DNA from: Serinus canaria | Taxonomy: Eukaryota > Chordata > Aves > Passeriformes > Fringillidae | DNA: 64,000 nucleotides | Reading direction: 5' to 3' | Assembly: GCF_022539315.1 (NCBI RefSeq) | Contig: NC_066316.1 | Location: 32,303,245-32,367,244, forward strand | Position numbers and translations under genes: made by a program | Shown: one piece after another, positions 27,741 to 38,406 of the stretch | How positions within the stretch are numbered: position 1 is the stretch's first letter | How the letters are laid out: every line of letters begins with the position of its first letter | The notes under the pieces: generated by a model | Told to the model about the DNA's origin: nothing | Seen by the model: only the letters and a program-made list of their open reading frames with translations | Databases searched by the model: none

Positions 27741-27779
27741 GTATGTAATCTTCTCTTTATCTCTCCTTCAATATTTCAG
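27741..27779 (+). other. PRKN: Splice acceptor and polypyrimidine tract of PRKN exon 6
   Basis: A pyrimidine-rich run (CTTCTCTTTATCTCTCCTTC) leads into ATATTTCAG, with AG at 27778-27779. It sits exactly where the parkin reading frame begins in phase 0, and that agreement decides the exon start. Confidence 0.93.
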
Positions 27780-27895
27780 GAGTTTTACTTTAAATGTGGA
27801 GCACACCCAACCGCTGACAGTGAAACATCTGTGGCTCTGAACCTCGTTACAACAAACAGCCGCTGTATCACATGTATAACATGCACAGATATTAG
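27780..27895 (+). CDS. PRKN: Parkin (RBR E3 ubiquitin ligase), internal exon equivalent to human exon 6
   Basis: Parkin is a cytosolic RING-between-RING E3 ligase that, once activated by PINK1, ubiquitinates outer mitochondrial membrane proteins for mitophagy. The exon begins after a TTTCAG acceptor, is read in phase 0, and ends two bases into a codon before GTAAGTAC. Its 116-bp length equals human exon 6. The 38 whole codons read [20 protein letters not shown] then [18 protein letters not shown], and the split codon begins AG (Arg in human). In human numbering this is residues 207-245. It contains Lys211 of the phospho-acceptor pocket, the RING0 zinc ligands Cys212 and His215, the RING0-RING1 linker, and the first RING1 ligands Cys238 and Cys241. 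All are intact. Position 235 is Cys (27864-27866) where human has Asn. Since 116 is not a multiple of three, skipping the exon would shift the frame. The rest of the protein lies outside the window. Confidence 0.97.
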
Positions 27896-27903
27896 GTAAG
27901 TAC
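27896..27903 (+). other. PRKN: Splice donor of PRKN exon 6
   Basis: GTAAGTAC follows the exon's last bases (ATTAG). It is a near-consensus U1 site and gives the 116-bp exon length. Confidence 0.94.
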
Positions 27904-29218
27904 AACAAAAATTGTCAGAGATGTACAGTCTCAGTTCTTCAGAGTACTTATCACTTTCAAAAAGCCTCTTTTTCTTTGCTCATTTTCCTTTTTAAAAGCT
28001 GGGATTTTTTTCCCTGGTAGCGTGGTGAAAAATGGGTCATGTTTTCAAGTGTGTTATTTGTTTAGTTGGTAAAATTGCAGTTCATATTTTTGTGCCTTAG
28101 TCATGTTGCAGGTGGAAATCTGACTGCTTTAGTTCTAACTAAAACCTCAAGAGCTCAAGATAGTGGCATAAGTGTGTAGATATTTTCTGCTAATATGTAT
28201 TCAAGAGTCTGAGAAAGAGCTGGGTTTTTGAGGGGGACAGGCTTCTCCTGAAGAAATTAACTTCTTGGTGTTTGTTCTATAAATCAAAGTGAAATGCATC
28301 TGTTCTCATGTTTGTGTTCATTGTAGTTTGAAATACTGTAATCCATCTTTGCATGTGGTATTTGAGCCATATATTCAAGAATATCCATTACTTAAAAATG
28401 CATGGATTAAAAACCAATTGCCCAGAAAAGACAGCAACCATTGTAGTGAAGAATTGTCTGAAACACTTTTATCTACTGATTAGGAGATATTTTATATGAA
28501 AATGTAAAGAGAATTGAGAAACTGTAGTTTTTGGTCAGAAGGGAGAAATGGGAAAGGACACTTGAACTCTGTACTGATTCATATGGTGTGTGTCTTCTTG
28601 AAGGAGCTGGTTTTGGAAGCATCCTTTGTGGTGTATTTACAGAAGTGGCTCTTAGGTACAGATTAAACAAAGACCAAATATCAGTCTCTGTGGAATTGGT
28701 ACTTCAAAATTTTACAGCAAGGGGGCTGACTCAGGTGCTCAAAAGTGGCTGGTTCTCCTGTCCCTTCTAAACACTCCCTAGGCAAGAGAATGGGTTGGCT
28801 TACTGAAGTGCAGACCCCCTAGTGCATGTCTGTACTGCTAGATACAAGAGGGCCAAAGGCTGATCCCCAATCCCAAGCCAGATGGAAATGCCTTGGGTTG
28901 GTGGAGGAGCTCCAACCCAACCATTGTAGATCTGCAGTGAAGGTACACCTTTTATCCTAGCAGTAAGATGGAATGGAAAAGGGTTATTCATGCCCCCATA
29001 TTTCCACCTGTGTGGGGCCCAGGAAGTTTTCAGAAGAGCTCACTGAAGAGCAGCAAAGGGGTAAAACTTGCTGAATAGTTGAGCTTTTTGGGATAAACAG
29101 TACCTATCTCTGGGACCTGTGTCCACAGGGCTCTCAAGAACTCTAAGTATTTCTAGGCTGAAGGAAAAGTTGCCTGTTCCTGAGAATTTACTGTGTTTTT
29201 GTTAAGTTCTCATTTAAT

Positions 29219-29325
29219 AAAAAAAAAACCACAACAAGCATAAAAATAAAAACCCCAAACTAAAAAACAACAACAACAAAAAATTTAAAAAACCCAAGAA
29301 AACATAAGGAAAAAACCTTGTATAA
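29219..29325. repeat. A-rich low-complexity tract
   Basis: About 107 bp made almost entirely of A with interspersed C, including an ACAACAACAACAAAA segment. No retroposed gene body was recognised upstream that would make it a poly-A tail. Confidence 0.85.
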
Positions 29326-29481
29326 AATCCCCTTTCTGCTTAACATTAAAAGAAGCAAAATGTAAGAAATTTGTTCTGTCTCATCATGTCAAAATATTGA
29401 TACACATTTCTATGATAACTCTAAATTTTTGAGAATGTATCCATGCATGAAATTCTGATTATCTTTCAGAATTAAGTTTGG

Positions 29482-29498
29482 TTTTTTTTTTTTTTTTT
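29482..29498. repeat. Poly-T run
   Basis: About 17 consecutive T. Confidence 0.9.
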
Positions 29499-31739
29499 AG
29501 AGCTATAAATCTTCCCATGCACTTTTGTGTAATTCTAGACATTTGTAGGTGATACCAGAACCCAAGATAGTATTTTACTATTTTTTTTTCATGGCAAGTC
29601 CTGCAAGTTGTTAAAATAGAATTTCACATGTATCTTTGGGTGGATGAAATATTTTGCCAATTAAAGCTGTGCAATAAATTGGTTTAGTTTCTGATTTTGT
29701 CTTTTACCAATTTTAAGGAGAGTCATATGTACCTTAGGACCATTGGAAGGAGCAAGATCATACAATGAAAATATTTATCGGTTATGAAAAAAAGGTCTTT
29801 GTAAAATCTTGAGCTACTTAAAAAATCTCCACTCTGTTTTTTGGGGGTGCTTTACTTTCTAATTCCTTTCTCCAACTTTAAATTCTTGTAATATTTGTAT
29901 GTAATTCCATGAAATTACATAAACAGCCATAATTTTTTACTTCAGTTAAATATTTAAGTGATTGTACTGGAAATTACTTGCTAATACGCTTATGAAGTTG
30001 AAAAGTAGCATTTAGGGCACTCTGCAGTTTATAGTACTTTGTGAAACCTACCTTCATCCTTCTGTAGCATTCATGTGAAAAAGAGGATTAACTGTCTTTG
30101 GTACATTAGCTCGTACTTTGTATTAGCTTCACTATAGTAAAATAAGAAATTTGTGTCTGTTCTTCAAAGTAGATTTTTCTTCCTTTTTTTTTTGGAAAAA
30201 AAACCAAACCAACAACAAGACACCAAAAAGGAAAAGATGACAATGAGGTACTGTTTGCATTTTTCTTAAGTATTTTTGTTTTCAGCAACATACCATATCT
30301 CTAGGTGTTTCCATCAATTTATCATTGTCAGTTACTCCATCACAGGCAGAGAAATTAAATTCCAAGATTCTTGGCACAGCATTTGTATGTTTTTAGCAAG
30401 GTTAGCAAAGCTTATAAAAACCTTATATAAAGCAGTAGTCTACACTGCTACATAGAAAAAATACAAAGTGGAAGCAATGATAATCTATTGCCAGTTTTTA
30501 TTCTTAAGTTTACATTACATACACTTAGTTTGCCTTAGGTTAATATTTTACACAAATATTTTCATGCAAGTCTGACCACTGGAGTGAAATAGTTTTAAGC
30601 CAAACACCCTTGTAGGGCTATGCTAAATCCATAGGCAGTATTCCATGTAGTGTAGTGCCTTCCAATGTATTCTGCTTATCTGCAGCTGAGTTAGTGTGAA
30701 TTGGCAGCCTTTATGCATTTTTTTCTTTAGCATTCAAGGTGATGGGTTGCTATTCTATGTCTTTGAAGAAGCTTTAATAGGTTGAGCAAATGGCTGGAAG
30801 TTGAAACAAATACTAAAACCGTGCAATCCTCAAGGGAAGATCTGCTTTTGTCAACTGTTTCCAGTAGAAATAACATCAAAAGGGGTTAGGAGTACTCCAG
30901 GGTACCCATAAATCAGGCTCAGGAATAACAGCGGTTTTAAGCAGTGTAAAAATAAAATGTGTAGAACAGAAATGCCTCACGTCATCTTTCACGAACTCGG
31001 TAGGGTTCAATTCCTAAAGGCAACATTATTTTTAGCTATCAGCAGATACAGATAAGTGTAAAAGATATATAGGACATACTGTCACTTAATAGGTAGAAAG
31101 CATTCTCCAGAAGGAGCAGAAGTTGGTCTTCTGTTATCAGATTTTTTTTTTCTAATCTAATAAAACCCTGCTTCATAGTCTTGAACAAGGAAATGTTTTG
31201 CTTTGTTTAAACATCGGAATCTTTTCTGTGCTTTTCTGCTCCTTGGACTTTCCAACTGGGGAGTTGGGAGTGAGAACTTCTGCTAGTGGTGATAGCAGTA
31301 CATATGCTAGTTACTCTTCAAGGGTAACTGTGGTGTAATGTCTTTGTCATAGTTCTTTTCAGGCAAATCAATTTGGACTGTGATCACATTAAATTCCATG
31401 GGCAGGTGAGTAATGGAGAAGGTCAGTCCTGAGAGGGGAAAGAAAGTGAGTGTACTATAGGAAGTCCTGTTGGAAATTCAATGGGCAGCTCTCTTCTCCT
31501 TCAGACAATAAAGAAAGAATGGCTGCATGTTGTTGGGAATAAAATTGTGTTAGTCTGGTTTGCATAGGGTTACTTTGGGCCTCCTAAGCTTCTCACTAGC
31601 TCTTAGCCAGCCATCTTTTTCAGCCTTTTTTTTTTTTCCCTGAAGTCAAAATGCAAGTTAAAAATGTTTTCCTTCCAGCAGCAGTTTGTGACATTTTCCT
31701 ATCACTCCTGCTTGCTCATTTCCTCTACAGTAGAGCCAG

Positions 31740-31895
31740 AATTGAGAAAAATGAGGGTTGGGGGTTTTTTTTGGGGTTGGTTTGGTTTTTGGTTATTTTT
31801 TTCCTTTTTCATTTGTTTGTTTTTTGATTTTTATTTTGTTTGTTTGTTTGTTTTGGGTTTGGGCATTTTTTTGGTTGTTTTTTTTTTGTTTTAAT
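31740..31895. repeat. T/G-rich low-complexity tract with (TTTG)n
   Basis: Roughly 155 bp with almost no A or C on the plus strand, containing four or more TTTG units near 31836-31855. It ends about 120 bp before the solo LTR. Its 76-codon frame (31664-31894) is an artefact of Phe/Val/Leu/Gly codons in T/G-rich sequence. Confidence 0.9.
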
Positions 31896-32008
31896 GGGAT
31901 AGTGTTCCTAAATTGGTAAGGGGCAAAATTGTTTGCTTCTCAATAAACACATATGACACATATGTAAATGATTTTCTGTTGTGGCTTTTACCTATAGGTT
32001 TTGTATGC

Positions 32009-32013
32009 CAAAA
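32009..32013. repeat. Left target-site duplication of the solo LTR
   Basis: CAAAA immediately before TGTCGTGG, identical to 33271-33275. Confidence 0.88.
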
Positions 32014-33270
32014 TGTCGTGGTTTGAAAGGAAATGAAGTTTTTTGTGATGGTGTGGGCAATCCAATCAGTGTTCAGATTTAATATTGGCACCTGGTTTGT
32101 CCACTGAGGGCAGGATACGCCTCTGAGAACACAGGGGTTAAAAGCTGTGATCTCCCAGGGGAACTTCCTCTTGGAGTCCCGCTTGAGAGTGAGTAGACCC
32201 CCCTGCCCAGCTCCTTTGGCTGGGCGGGGGGGAGGGGAGCCATGTGGCCAGAGAGAGAGGTAGGACAGGCCTGGGCCCAAGGGTGGAGGAGAACATTGCA
32301 AGGGCTTCGGGCAGCCATCCTCCATTCCCCCACCCCCCCTGCGAGGGAGAGAGAGACAGAGCCGGTGCCTGTGGCGGCTGTGATAGTGGCCCGGCGTGAA
32401 GGAGAAGGGGGGGGTGCCCAGCAGGGCAGCCAAGTGTGGGAGTTGACGAAGTAAACCGGCAGAGAGAGAGAGCTCGGGACTTTTAACCCCTCTGAGGAAG
32501 ATGAGAACCTTGCAAAAGCTGAGTCCTCCTGAAGTTGATGAGATTGAGAAGCTGTTGAGATTGAGAAGATGTTGAGAAAATTCTAGGTGGGAGGAGATGA
32601 TGGAGTGGCTTTGGGCTGGACTTTTCTTGTGTAGCCACGGCAGAACCACTGGTGTTTCTGTGCCACAGAGACTGCATTCTAGGGGGAGGCGATGGCTCAA
32701 AGCCAAGAGAGTGCAGTGATGTGGAGGAGTGAACAGAGACGACGGGTGAGGAGGGTGGTGGTGGTGCCCTCCGTCTCGAAGAAGAGAAGAAGACGATCTC
32801 TGTTCAAGAGACCCCTCGGCCCCAGGGGGTGAAATTTGGGGGGGACAGGTGTCCCAAAAAGAGAAGGACTGTGCTCCCTTTGGAACTGGTCAAAGTATCC
32901 TTAAAATGGAAAACCCTAGAAGCAGCTCTGATCCATGTGCAGTGGTGAGAGCACTGGACATGGAAGGCGTGTGGCGCAAGAGGGACTCCTCTCTCCTCGA
33001 GAGACTGAGAATCAACTGTCTGAAGGGTGGCAATGAAATTGGAAATTTGGTGGGGGGAGGAGGAAGAATTTTGGAAGGTTTTCATCTTATGTTCTATTGT
33101 GTTTTGTGTGTCTTCCTTTGTAGTTGTAGGTTAATAAATGCTTTTTTTTTCCTTTTAACCTTAAGTTGGAGCCTGCTTTGCTCTGTCTCTGATCATATCT
33201 CACAGTAGGTGCCAGGGAAGTAGGTGTTCTCGTGGGGGCACTGGTATTGTGCCAGGCTTAAACCATGACA
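32014..33270 (+). mobile_element. Solo LTR of an endogenous retrovirus (ERVL-like, passerine type)
   Basis: The element begins TGTCGTGGTTT and ends AAACCATGACA, an almost perfect terminal inverted repeat of the kind seen in songbird ERV LTRs. It is flanked by identical 5-bp sequences, CAAAA at 32009-32013 and CAAAA at 33271-33275, a 5-bp target-site duplication typical of ERVL-type integration. At 1257 bp it is GC-rich and CpG-bearing compared with its surroundings. AATAAA at 33133-33138 precedes a T-run and the U5-like end, so the LTR is in sense orientation relative to PRKN. No primer-binding site or gag/pol/env follows, so this is a recombined solo copy. The family name is from memory and would need a repeat-library match. 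Confidence 0.93.
33133..33138 (+). promoter_or_regulatory. Polyadenylation signal AATAAA within the LTR
   Basis: AATAAA is followed within 10 bp by a T-run and then the short U5-like terminal part, as expected for the R/U5 side of an LTR. It has the same orientation as PRKN transcription. Confidence 0.75.
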
Positions 33271-33275
33271 CAAAA
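33271..33275. repeat. Right target-site duplication of the solo LTR
   Basis: CAAAA immediately after CCATGACA, identical to 32009-32013. Confidence 0.88.
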
Positions 33276-33724
33276 GAAGACCATCTCCCCAAGTTTATTA
33301 TGGGGATTAGGGTTTTTCTAATTTCCTATTTTGGATTTTCATCTTTATGATGTTGTTGATATGGATGTTCCATGTTCCTTATTGACCTACATTTTGTACT
33401 GTTTTTTGCATTAATGTTGTATTTTGCTTTGAAGTAAAATATTTGTTTAAATTGCAGTTTAAATATTGACTAAAGACACCTGAAATAATTTACTTTCTTC
33501 TGGTAAAAGATACATGGTATTACTGCAGGTTTCAAAAAAAAAAGTGGAAAGAGTGTCAGAGGAGGAATATAACAGTGACTATGACAAGAAATAGATGAGG
33601 AAGCAGATCAGCCGTGGTATTCAAAACTTTTACATTATGAATAATTCCAGAATCTTTAGTTGATTATTTTAATCCAGTGCTACAGCTGAAGAGACAATCT
33701 GCAAAATTCAGCTTTTGATAGAGA

Positions 33725-33845
33725 TCCACCAATTAGCTCAATTGGTTAGAGTGTGGTGCCAATTCCAGTGTTGTGGGTTTGATCCCTGTACAGGACCTTC
33801 ACATAAAAGTTGGAGTTAAGTCTCTTTCGACTCAGAATATTCCAA
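33725..33845 (+). mobile_element. tRNA-Ile-derived SINE with CR1-like 3' tail
   Basis: The head (about 33725-33797) resembles tRNA-Ile. Box A is TAGCTCAATTGG (33734-33745) and box B is GTTTGATCC (33777-33785), followed by CCTGTACAGG closing an acceptor-like end. The anticodon arm is shortened and altered (GTGGTGCCAATTCCAGTG), so it is not a functional tRNA. The tail AAAGTTGGAGTTAAGTCTCT, then CGACTCAGAATATTCC, resembles the terminal sequence of passerine CR1 LINEs, implying CR1-driven mobilisation. tRNA-Ile/CR1 SINEs have been described in passerines (TguSINE1-like), and I recall that family only in outline. The right end is approximate. No flanking duplication is expected or seen. Confidence 0.82.
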
Positions 33846-36549
33846 TTGTTTGAGAATTGTTAACATTTTCTTAGTGAGGAAGGTGTGGTGCAAGTATGAT
33901 TCAGGTCAATTTTGCTGTTATTTGGAGAGAGTTTGACCTTCTGTTGTTTTCTGAGATGAAGATGCAGCCCATGCCCATTAAAAGACATTACCCATAGGAA
34001 GTTTCCAGAAGAGTAAATAGCAGCGTATTCTACTCTTATAACTACTATTTCTCTTTGCTTCTGGGACATAAGATTCTAAATTTACCCTTTTGAGCTATTA
34101 TAATCCAAGCAAGTAATTAAATCTATATTTGGCTATTCTTTTCTGAAGTACTTTTTCCCTCTTTGTGACTCGTCTTGATAATGTGGTCTCTGTTCCAAAT
34201 CTCTGTTAAATTCTGTTGTCTTTATATACCTTGAGTAGTTCAAAGAGGAGTGGAAAAAGATTGTGCTAAGAATTAAATCTACTTTGTCTAAGCACTATTA
34301 CCATCAGGGACAATGTCTACTGCTTTATTCCCTAATGTTCCCTAAATTAATGAGATTTCTTAAGAATCACTTATTTAAAGCAGGAAATTCGATATAAAAC
34401 TAAGAACTGTTACTAATTGATTTAGAGGGTTTTTTTTCTTTTACCCAATAAGGTAACTTATAGAATGTTCTTGTTACAGCTGTAAAATTTGAGTTCTGAT
34501 ACAAGCAAAACCATGCAGAGAAAACCTTTTGTTGAGAATTCAGGTGATTTTTTGAAATGTGAACCAACTCTGATAATGCCAGTAAGTGACCTTCATTTCC
34601 TCTGAGGTGCACACTGTGGATTTGAGACTCAAAGACTTGTACCATGTGCTACTGGAAGATGTGCCTTGAGCATGTAATTCAGTTGCCTTAATCTTTCTCT
34701 TGGGTTGCAATCACTAGAATACAGCAGCCCCCTATGGCAATGACAGGACAACAGTGCAGTTCTTACTGCTCTGCCTCTGAATCTGTTAAGTTCTGCACTG
34801 CAGCTGCATCTCAGTGAGACAGCTTCCAGCATCAACACATCTGGGACCAGAGGAGTGCATTGGCACAGCTATTGCACTGTCACATGGCACATATCCTTTG
34901 CCAGCAGGGGACAAGTGAGGAGGATTTTATGCAACCTCACTCGTGTCCTATGCTGGACATAAAGCATGAATTTCTCTTCATCTGGGAGAATAAAGCCTGC
35001 CTACCTTTCCTTCTTTATGAGGCTGAGGTTTTTTCTATGTCATTCCTTTGCTTGGCATATATCTTAGTGTACAGTTGACAGAGAGCACAAATGGAAAGGA
35101 ATGTTTTGACTGTTTGCTGATTTATTTTTTTTTTTTTTTAATTTGCCCACATGTTAGTGAACATAAATATAATGGTGTGTGGTATGTCTGGGTGTTTGAA
35201 ACAGCCATGAGCGAGGATTTTTATGTCACAAATGAAGTTCATTTCTGATTTGAATTTATTTCAATAATGTGCATCTCCTGATACACCTGGGATAAAATAA
35301 ATGTCATGAATTTCATTTTGTATTTGACATTTTAACTGAAGCCTGCAGATTCCACAATATTACCAACAGGGTCTATATTATATGTCATATGTTCTCTGCT
35401 GTTCTAATTTGTGGTGATTACTACAGTGCACTGTTTTTGAAGATTTCTTCATTTACATATTTCATTCATGTTGTGAGACACAAAGACTTAGAAGTTTAAA
35501 TTATTTGGGACCAGTCAGTAGCTTTATTGTTTCAGGTATCCAAGTGTAACCACATCCAAGATGTAATGAACCTCACTTCCAAAATATTCTGAAGAAACCT
35601 GAGTATGAATACTTGCATATAATCAATGAAAAATGATAGCTAATGAATGTTATTCTGTTCAATTAGCGTAAATTTAAATGTGAAAGTTAGAATTTATTTG
35701 AAATGTCCAAGAAAAGCAGAGTAGCAAATGTTTTTAAAACCTTGTTCAAAGACACTCTTTTGCATGCCCACAATGTGCCTTTTCTCCCATAGCTGTTTGC
35801 AGGTTCAGATGTCTGGGACTTTCTTTTCCTCCTTTTTAAAATGAATTCCTTAACATGAAAGACAAAACATTTTCATCTCTGGTTAGTTTTGCTTCAGGCA
35901 AGGTTAGAAATAGCTGAATATTTTCACCATCTGAGAGTGGTGTAGTGACCTATGAGAATTGTTATTGGAGGTCACAATCCAGCTGTCTTTGGAGCGATAT
36001 CTATATTGCAAAGGCATCACAAGTAATACTAATTAGCAAGCCTCATCCTTTCAGCAGAGACCTGAGGTCTAAAGGAACAAGGTGAACAGAATTCAGAGTT
36101 GTTCCTTTCAGGCCTCAGGCATTGAGAGAATGGTTTCAGGAGGAACTCAGCTGTTGCTCTCTGCTGAGCAGCCAGTGGTTTGGCATCATGCACTTCAGAA
36201 AGGGAAGGAATGGAAAGCGTTTATGAAGGATGTTTTTGGCTTTTACAACAAAATAAGAAAAGAAGAGTGAAAATATCCAAGAAAGAATGAAGCTGCCCAG
36301 CAGAAAAAACTCAAATATGCATCCAACAGAATAATTTCATTTGCAGAAACTTAGGAAAAATTGAAAATAACGGTATTGGGCAAATGTGCCAGGACATAAT
36401 TTCTGAAATCAAATACGTGAAGGACTATTCATAAGACAGAGAACCTGTCATAACATGTAGAGAACTTTATGAAATGCTCCTTGATACTTCATAGAGTCAC
36501 TTAGTGATCCTGTATGGAACACTGTCTGCTGTCCTGGGTAGTGTCTTGG

Positions 36550-36591
36550 AGAGCTATTCAATTCCTCAGTCAAATAGCTCTATAGGAATTG
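36550..36591. repeat. Two interleaved inverted repeats (A-B-A'-B' order)
   Basis: AGAGCTATT (36550-36558) pairs with AATAGCTCT (36573-36581), and CAATTCCT (36559-36566) pairs with AGGAATTG (36584-36591). Spacers are 6 and 2 nt. The pairings overlap, so they are either alternative hairpins or a strained pseudoknot. Confidence 0.85.
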
Positions 36592-38032
36592 TTATCAGAT
36601 TTCAAAAATGCACAATTCAGATAAACATGTTGATGGAATTGGATGGCAAGTGTTTACTCACTGTTTTCAATTGATGTCTGGGGCAAGGTACTACTCTCAA
36701 GTTCTATAACTATATTTTTGATGTGTAACACATTTGGGGGCTTATGGGTACAAAATTTTGGGAAGACAAGGGAGGGATTGAGGAATATGTTGGAGAAATA
36801 TGTTCAGTTGTGTACATATAGTAAATAGGGATACCTGCTATATTTCTCTCTAAACCATGATGTAGAATGAATTGTCATAGCAGTGTACTGACTGACAGCA
36901 GCATAAGGAAAATAATTCACACATTTTCCACTGACAGTCTGCAGTGAGCATGCAAAGCTCTTGGTACAGTGCTGACTTGATGGAACTGGAAGGGAATTTA
37001 ATAATTAGAATTACTTTTTGCTTTTAACTTATCAACTCATGATCACTGATAGCTCTCTTCCCTCTTGTTAATTCTTTGGATGTTGTTAAAGGTTGCTTCA
37101 GGAAACAAAACTATTTCTGAAGGCAGTCTTTGAAAGGGTCTGTAACTTATTTTGTTCTGTAAAAGAAACCAGTAGGGATCTAAATATTTTAGATCTTCAG
37201 GGAAATTCCTTCTTCCTCCTGATGAATGTATTTGTATAAAGCTTCATTAAGTAAACTTAATTATATGTTTACTTTAAAATCTAGCAATTTTGGAATAGTA
37301 AATTATAGCAATAATTGTTATATGCTGATAAAATATAGTAAAAATTTTAGTGTAAATTGTGCTGTGATGCACTAAGTTCTTTATCAACTAAGTTACCAGC
37401 ACAATTAAAATTTCCTTATAAAGGGAAAATCCAGGGAATGTTTTAGGCAGGGGCTTAGAAAGAAAATTCAGTTCCATCTTCGAAAATAGACAAAAGTCAA
37501 GTTAAATTGTTAATACATAACTCTTTTGATCTCAGCAAAAAGATGCTAATTTGCAGTGTGGTTTGAAAATTACAAGAAATACATCATAATCAAAGTCAAT
37601 CAAAATTGTAAAGTTCTGTCAATATCTATGACATAGTAAGGGAGCTGTGTGCAGACATTTGAAGATGGTTGAAAATGTACACAATTAATAATCGTGTACG
37701 AGTACCAGTAATTTTCCCTGTACAAGTTTGTAAATTGTAGTGATACTGCTCTGGCATGTGAATGTAAGAATACTACTATAAAAATGACGCCAATAATTAT
37801 ATTTTTATAAAAACACATTTTTATCTTGTTACAGACTCCTGTGCTAAGACTTGTACTTTCACTTGACGTGTTTGTTTTAGTTCATGTTCAAGTAATTCCA
37901 TATCATTGTACATTGAAATGCAGTAAACAGGATGAAAATAAGTACAATTGTCAATCAAAAGCATTTGAATTATTTCTTTATATTTTTCCAATTCCACCGA
38001 CATAACTTTCTCTTGCTGAGAGAATAAGTCTT

Positions 38033-38058
38033 ACAGCTGATCTCTAAAGATCAGCTGT
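38033..38058. repeat. Inverted repeat, 11-bp perfect arms, 4-nt loop
   Basis: ACAGCTGATCT (38033-38043), loop CTAA, then AGATCAGCTGT (38048-38058). Each arm contains a CAGCTG E-box-like core. Confidence 0.92.
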
Positions 38059-38380
38059 GACTGTGGTTGGACCTGCTCCTGAAAGAGTTCAGTGGTAGTG
38101 AAAAGTGAGTAAAATAGTAGAGAAAATGTGTTGCTGGATAGCAAGATAAGGGAAAAATGATACCTACTCTACTGAAGACTACTCTCTACTGAAGGAGTTA
38201 GCATAAGTGTTGCTTTTCTGTGCAGAGATTTCAGAGGTTTTCTACAGCAGCAAGCTTTTACAAAGCCCTCCTCTGACTCACTTTCAGTTTTGCTTTCCTT
38301 TAAGGGTATTTACTCCTACATGTTTACTAAGTAAAATGGAATTTTTGATTAGTATTTCATGCATATTTATAAATAATACC

Positions 38381-38406
38381 TATGTGTGTGTGTACATATA
38401 TACATT
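38381..38406. repeat. TG/TA alternating microsatellite
   Basis: A short (TG)5 run continuing into TACATATATAC. Confidence 0.85.

Larger units (their letters stand above)
1..27779 (+). other. PRKN: PRKN intron 5, 3' portion
   Basis: Everything upstream of the parkin exon is read as intron because the exon is internal and has a functional-looking acceptor. I looked for the preceding exon, which should encode the RING0 segment with the ligands matching human Cys196 and Cys201, and did not find it. The segment holds CR1 fragments, one palindrome and a local duplication, each listed separately. Open frames of 60-156 codons here have no recognisable domains outside CR1. Confidence 0.88.
27904..31739. 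other. Unannotated start of intron 6
   Basis: Mostly unique AT-rich sequence. A moderately GC-rich patch at about 28790-29170 has no identifiable element. A-rich and T-rich tracts are listed separately. Confidence 0.55.

Noticed and set aside
31664..31894. 76-codon hydrophobic frame suggesting a membrane peptide
   Set aside because: It is the translation of a T/G-rich low-complexity tract, which always yields Phe/Val/Leu/Gly.
32014..33270. Full-length endogenous retrovirus
   Set aside because: Only one LTR is present between matching target duplications, with no primer-binding site and no gag, pol or env sequence.
33725..33797. Functional tRNA-Ile gene
   Set aside because: The anticodon arm is shortened and altered, and the sequence continues directly into a CR1-like tail, so it is a SINE head.
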